Source: Oscillospiraceae bacterium
GTDB taxonomy: Bacteria; Bacillota; Clostridia; Oscillospirales; Oscillospiraceae
Length of the DNA: 5,965 nt
Direction of reading: 5' to 3'
Assembly: GCA_021199595.1 (NCBI GenBank)
Contig: JAJQHT010000311.1
Coordinates: forward strand, 1 to 5,965
Shown here: piece by piece, positions 5,676 through 5,965 of the stretch
How the letters are laid out: each line of letters opens with the position of its first letter
How positions within the stretch are numbered: the first letter of the stretch is position 1
Position numbers and translations under genes: made by a program
The notes under the pieces: model-generated
What the model saw: the letters and a program-made list of their open reading frames with translations, nothing else
Database searches by the model: none
Told to the model about the DNA's origin: nothing

Positions 5676-5965
5676 TTATAGTTTTTCGGGGGAATCGCCA
5701 TTATTTTCGGCGGGAGCCTCCGCAGGCTTGCCAAATTCCGCCTCCGGTATCAGGCGTTCCAGCTCTTCCATCAGTATCTTTGCGGCCTTGGTTCCGGGAA
5801 GCTGCACCTGGGCCAGCTCCCCCTCCACGCCGCAAATGACGAGGTTCTCTATTTCCAGATTTCCCTTGCCGCAGCATAACTTTGCCTGCACCAGCTGCAC
5901 ACGGCGGAAACAGCGGCGAACCGCGTTATAGGGGATATAGTAGATTTTTCTTGCCTGCTTAAAAT
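5676..5965 (-). CDS. C-terminal part of a protein of unknown function (5' end off the right edge)
   Basis: The frame is open from base 5963 to TAA at 5676-5678, 95 residues. A GTG at 5900 could be a start, but it has no ribosome binding site and the frame continues upstream with protein-like sequence (KIYYIPYNAVRRCFRRV), so I treat it as a fragment. Next comes a strand-rich part with KLCCGKG and LVICG, then a helix (TKAAKILMEELERLIPEA) and a polar, Pro/Glu/Asn-rich tail. The pattern of strands followed by one C-terminal helix recalls bacterial PH-like domains, but this is only an impression. It points the same way as the 168-aa gene, 156 bp away. I see no clear hairpin terminator in the AT-rich stretch after its stop, so some read-through into the cstA operon is possible. 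Confidence 0.7.
   Translation of the reverse strand, partial: FKQARKIYYIPYNAVRRCFRRVQLVQAKLCCGKGNLEIENLVICGVEGELAQVQLPGTKAAKILMEELERLIPEAEFGKPAEAPAENNGDSPEKL

Noticed and set aside
5632..5931. Plus-strand open frame of 99 codons
   Set aside because: Ser/Arg-rich antisense of the partial right-edge gene, starting in AT-rich intergenic DNA without a ribosome binding site.

Overview
The window reads as a chromosomal segment of a fairly GC-rich Gram-positive Clostridia bacterium. A gut Oscillospiraceae-type organism (Oscillibacter/Lawsonibacter-like) is my best guess. The reasons are strong AGGAGG-type ribosome binding sites, sigma-A promoters with 17-bp spacers, the ddl-murF pair, and a short Firmicutes-type CstA. 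The assignment is inferred from style and remembered families, not from a search.

Left part (1-815): a DEDDh 3'-5' exonuclease gene on the minus strand runs off the left edge. Its start faces the ddl-murF operon across a 128-bp divergent intergenic region. That region carries two back-to-back promoters, each with an extended -10 element, and copies of a TTGCGGGAA word.

Centre-left (816-3204): ddl and murF, both on the plus strand and 25 nt apart, are consecutive steps of peptidoglycan precursor synthesis. Ddl joins two D-alanines, and MurF adds the dipeptide to the UDP-MurNAc-tripeptide. The operon ends at a strong hairpin (3220-3257) with A and T tracts on both sides, which can terminate transcription from both directions.

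Centre-right (3290-5519): a minus-strand operon holds a 168-codon gene of unknown function followed 10 nt later by a cstA-family transporter gene. The cstA ribosome binding site overlaps the stop of the first gene. The cstA frame meets an amber codon (TAG, 3416-3418) after 528 codons. It then continues in the same frame for 41 codons that encode a convincing final membrane helix and a basic tail, ending at TGA 3290-3292 just before the shared terminator. This is the most notable point of the window: the gene is C-terminally truncated by a point mutation, or read through, or carries a sequence error.

Right edge (5676-5965): the C-terminal part of a minus-strand protein of unknown function. The 156 bp between it and the 168-codon gene hold a plausible promoter, a short direct repeat and a possible hairpin that would cover the ribosome binding site. 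I saw no tRNA, rRNA, CRISPR array, insertion sequence or phage gene. No clear new multi-gene system is visible; the cstA-linked unknown protein and the amber codon are the best leads.
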